From: Candidatus Methanomethylicia archaeon
GTDB taxonomy: Archaea > Thermoproteota > Methanomethylicia > CALHIW01
Length of the DNA stretch: 6,029 nucleotides
NCBI GenBank assembly: GCA_938030905.1
Contig: CALHIW010000102.1
Coordinates: 1-6,029, forward strand
Direction of reading: 5' to 3'
Shown here: positions 4,925-6,029 of the stretch, piece after piece
Layout of the letters: each line of letters starts with the position of its first letter
Numbering within the stretch: the stretch's first letter is position 1
The notes under the pieces: model-generated
Database searches by the model: none
Told to the model about the DNA's origin: nothing
What the model saw: only the letters and a program-made list of their open reading frames with translations
Made by a program: the position numbers and the translations under genes

Positions 4925-4931
4925 TCACCTC
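4925..4931 (-). promoter_or_regulatory. Shine-Dalgarno of the YjbQ gene
   Basis: On the minus strand GAGGTGA sits 4 nt before the ATG at 4920 and is complementary to the conserved 3' end of archaeal 16S rRNA. It shows that this gene is translated from a leadered transcript, unlike the epimerase and kinase genes. Confidence 0.7.
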
Positions 4932-4984
4932 AACTACATTATGCAGGAGTAGAATATAGATTTTCAAGTAGTTTTACCCATGAA

Positions 4985-4997
4985 TATCATATATACA
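4985..4997 (-). promoter_or_regulatory. Candidate TATA box for the YjbQ gene
   Basis: The minus strand reads TGTATATATGATA here. A transcript start about 25 nt further on would leave a leader of roughly 45 nt containing the Shine-Dalgarno. The rest of the 4921-5176 gap shows no gene and no convincing structure. A second AT-rich stretch nearer the gene (4951-4966) would place the start too close to the Shine-Dalgarno. Confidence 0.3.
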
Positions 4998-5176
4998 TGC
5001 TACTGCATTTCCTCTACTCTAACTCGCATCCTAAATAAGTGAGAAAGCTTCCTGAAAGAGACTGTTTATAAATTTCTACACTACAATCATAAAATATAGT
5101 ATATAGCTGCTTCTGAATAGTTAAATATTCAACAATGATCTAAGCATCACATCAGAACATATAAAATAGCCTTAAC

Positions 5177-6029
5177 CTAAAAAAGCTGAGACTTATATAG
5201 TGCTACTATATTGTCTACATTTATGGCTTGAACATAGCTAGCATCACATAAGCCTTCAGTTAATAGTTTTCTCCATGTTTTAGGTATAGTCCATGGTGGA
5301 ATAACTGCTCCAGGTCTTTTAGGATCATCAAGATAGTCGCTTTCAACAAGATACTTAAAACTGCTATTAATAATCATTTTTAAAGTTTCCACTTTACCCA
5401 CAACGGTATAGCTTAATCCTAAATTTTCAGCATTTCTAGCTAGTTTTGGATTAAGATGATGTATAATAACCTTACTTAAATCCATATTTACCTCTTTAGC
5501 AATTTTAAATACAAAATCTAAAGCGTTGAGACTTTGATCTAAATGAAGATGAATTGATACATTTAAGTCTTTTGCTTTCTGAATAGCATATCTAGTTATA
5601 TCTTCAGCTATCTTTATGTTTTCAGGTTTTGTAGGGTAGTGTTGACGTCCAAACTCTCCTAAGCCATGTACATATCCCTCCCTAACATATTTAGCTATTA
5701 AATCAATTGCTCTAAATCCTAAATCCTTAATCTCATATGGTTTTAAGCCGTGTCTAGCTAAATAATCAACCTCTGAGGGATGATAACCAAGATGAATAGC
5801 TACCTCCAGTCCTAACTGCCTATATTTATTTCCAGCATCAATAACTAGCTTAAAGGATTTATCATAGACATCTATTCCACTAGGTTCTAAACAATAGCTC
5901 CATGGAGGCAAGCATATCAATACTATAAACCAGCCACCAATATCTTTAAATCGTCTAGCTATTTTCTCAGGTCCAAGTCCATAAATTGGGTTAACATGAC
6001 TATGGGCATCAGCAAAACTTAGAACAACG
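5177..6029 (-). CDS. TatD-like TIM-barrel metal-dependent hydrolase (archaeal COG1099 type), 5' end beyond the window
   Basis: The frame is open from the right edge to the TAG at 5179-5177, giving 283 visible codons. Numbering from the first full codon, it begins VVLSFADAHSHVNP, with the first metal-binding pair H9-x-H11. Further amidohydrolase-superfamily ligands follow: E125 in GLGEFG, H160/H162 in SIHLHLD, H190/H191 in IIHHLNP, and D231 in VESDYLDDP. HLGYHP at 79-84 is also typical. The set is complete, so the enzyme should be active, probably as a metal-dependent phosphoesterase, nuclease or other hydrolase; the true substrate of COG1099 proteins is not established. A TTG at 5920-5918 could be mistaken for the start, but it would discard the H-x-H motif, so the real start lies beyond 6029, likely only a few codons away. 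YjbQ follows on the same strand after a 256-bp gap without an obvious T-rich terminator. Confidence 0.9.
   Translation of the reverse strand, partial: VVLSFADAHSHVNPIYGLGPEKIARRFKDIGGWFIVLICLPPWSYCLEPSGIDVYDKSFKLVIDAGNKYRQLGLEVAIHLGYHPSEVDYLARHGLKPYEIKDLGFRAIDLIAKYVREGYVHGLGEFGRQHYPTKPENIKIAEDITRYAIQKAKDLNVSIHLHLDQSLNALDFVFKIAKEVNMDLSKVIIHHLNPKLARNAENLGLSYTVVGKVETLKMIINSSFKYLVESDYLDDPKRPGAVIPPWTIPKTWRKLLTEGLCDASYVQAINVDNIVALYKSQLF

Noticed and set aside
5040..5176. Terminator or RNA gene between the TatD-like gene and YjbQ
   Set aside because: On the minus strand only a run of four T follows the TatD-like stop, with no stem; nothing else rises above AT-rich background.

Overview
The window looks like chromosomal DNA from an AT-rich (roughly one-third G+C by eye) thermophilic archaeon, most likely a crenarchaeote/Thermoproteota. 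Three things suggest this: heavy use of AGA/AGG and ATA codons; archaeal TATA-like boxes about 26-30 nt upstream of start codons, with almost no leader (epimerase, sugar kinase, zinc-ribbon gene); and archaeal Shine-Dalgarno motifs (GAGGTGA, GGTGA) on other genes. Genus is not determinable from the sequence alone. I see no tRNA, rRNA, CRISPR array, insertion sequence or intact mobile element.

Left part (1-1371, minus strand): an NAD-dependent sugar-nucleotide epimerase/dehydratase of the UDP-glucose 4-epimerase type is followed, 34 nt downstream, by the N-terminal 128 codons of a PfkB-family carbohydrate kinase that runs off the left edge. Both point to sugar metabolism or glycan precursor supply. 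The kinase may also have its own promoter between the two genes.

Middle part (1372-3403): about 2 kb with almost no intact gene, in an otherwise compact window. The one convincing gene is a 43-codon leaderless zinc-ribbon microprotein (2042-2173). Around it are traces of decayed coding sequence: a plus-strand broken gene starting at 1432 whose promoter region is shared with the epimerase, a plus-strand interrupted frame at 2351-2710, a weaker minus-strand one at 2851-3087, and a 23-codon orphan start with a strong Shine-Dalgarno at 3162. A cluster of hairpins lies at 2626-2876. The most economical reading is a decaying accessory locus between housekeeping genes; a structured non-coding RNA is a less likely alternative.

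Right part (3404-6029): a complete M24 Xaa-Pro dipeptidase-like metallopeptidase (plus strand) meets a complete YjbQ/UPF0047 protein (minus strand) tail to tail with 5 bp between the stops. Upstream of YjbQ, after a 256-bp gap, lies a TatD-like TIM-barrel metal-dependent hydrolase (archaeal COG1099 type) on the minus strand; its N-terminus is cut off by the right edge. These are widespread housekeeping-type enzymes and their proximity does not suggest a shared pathway.

I did not find a convincing new multi-gene system. The parts most worth a second look are the zinc-ribbon microprotein, the broken divergent gene and the hairpin cluster.
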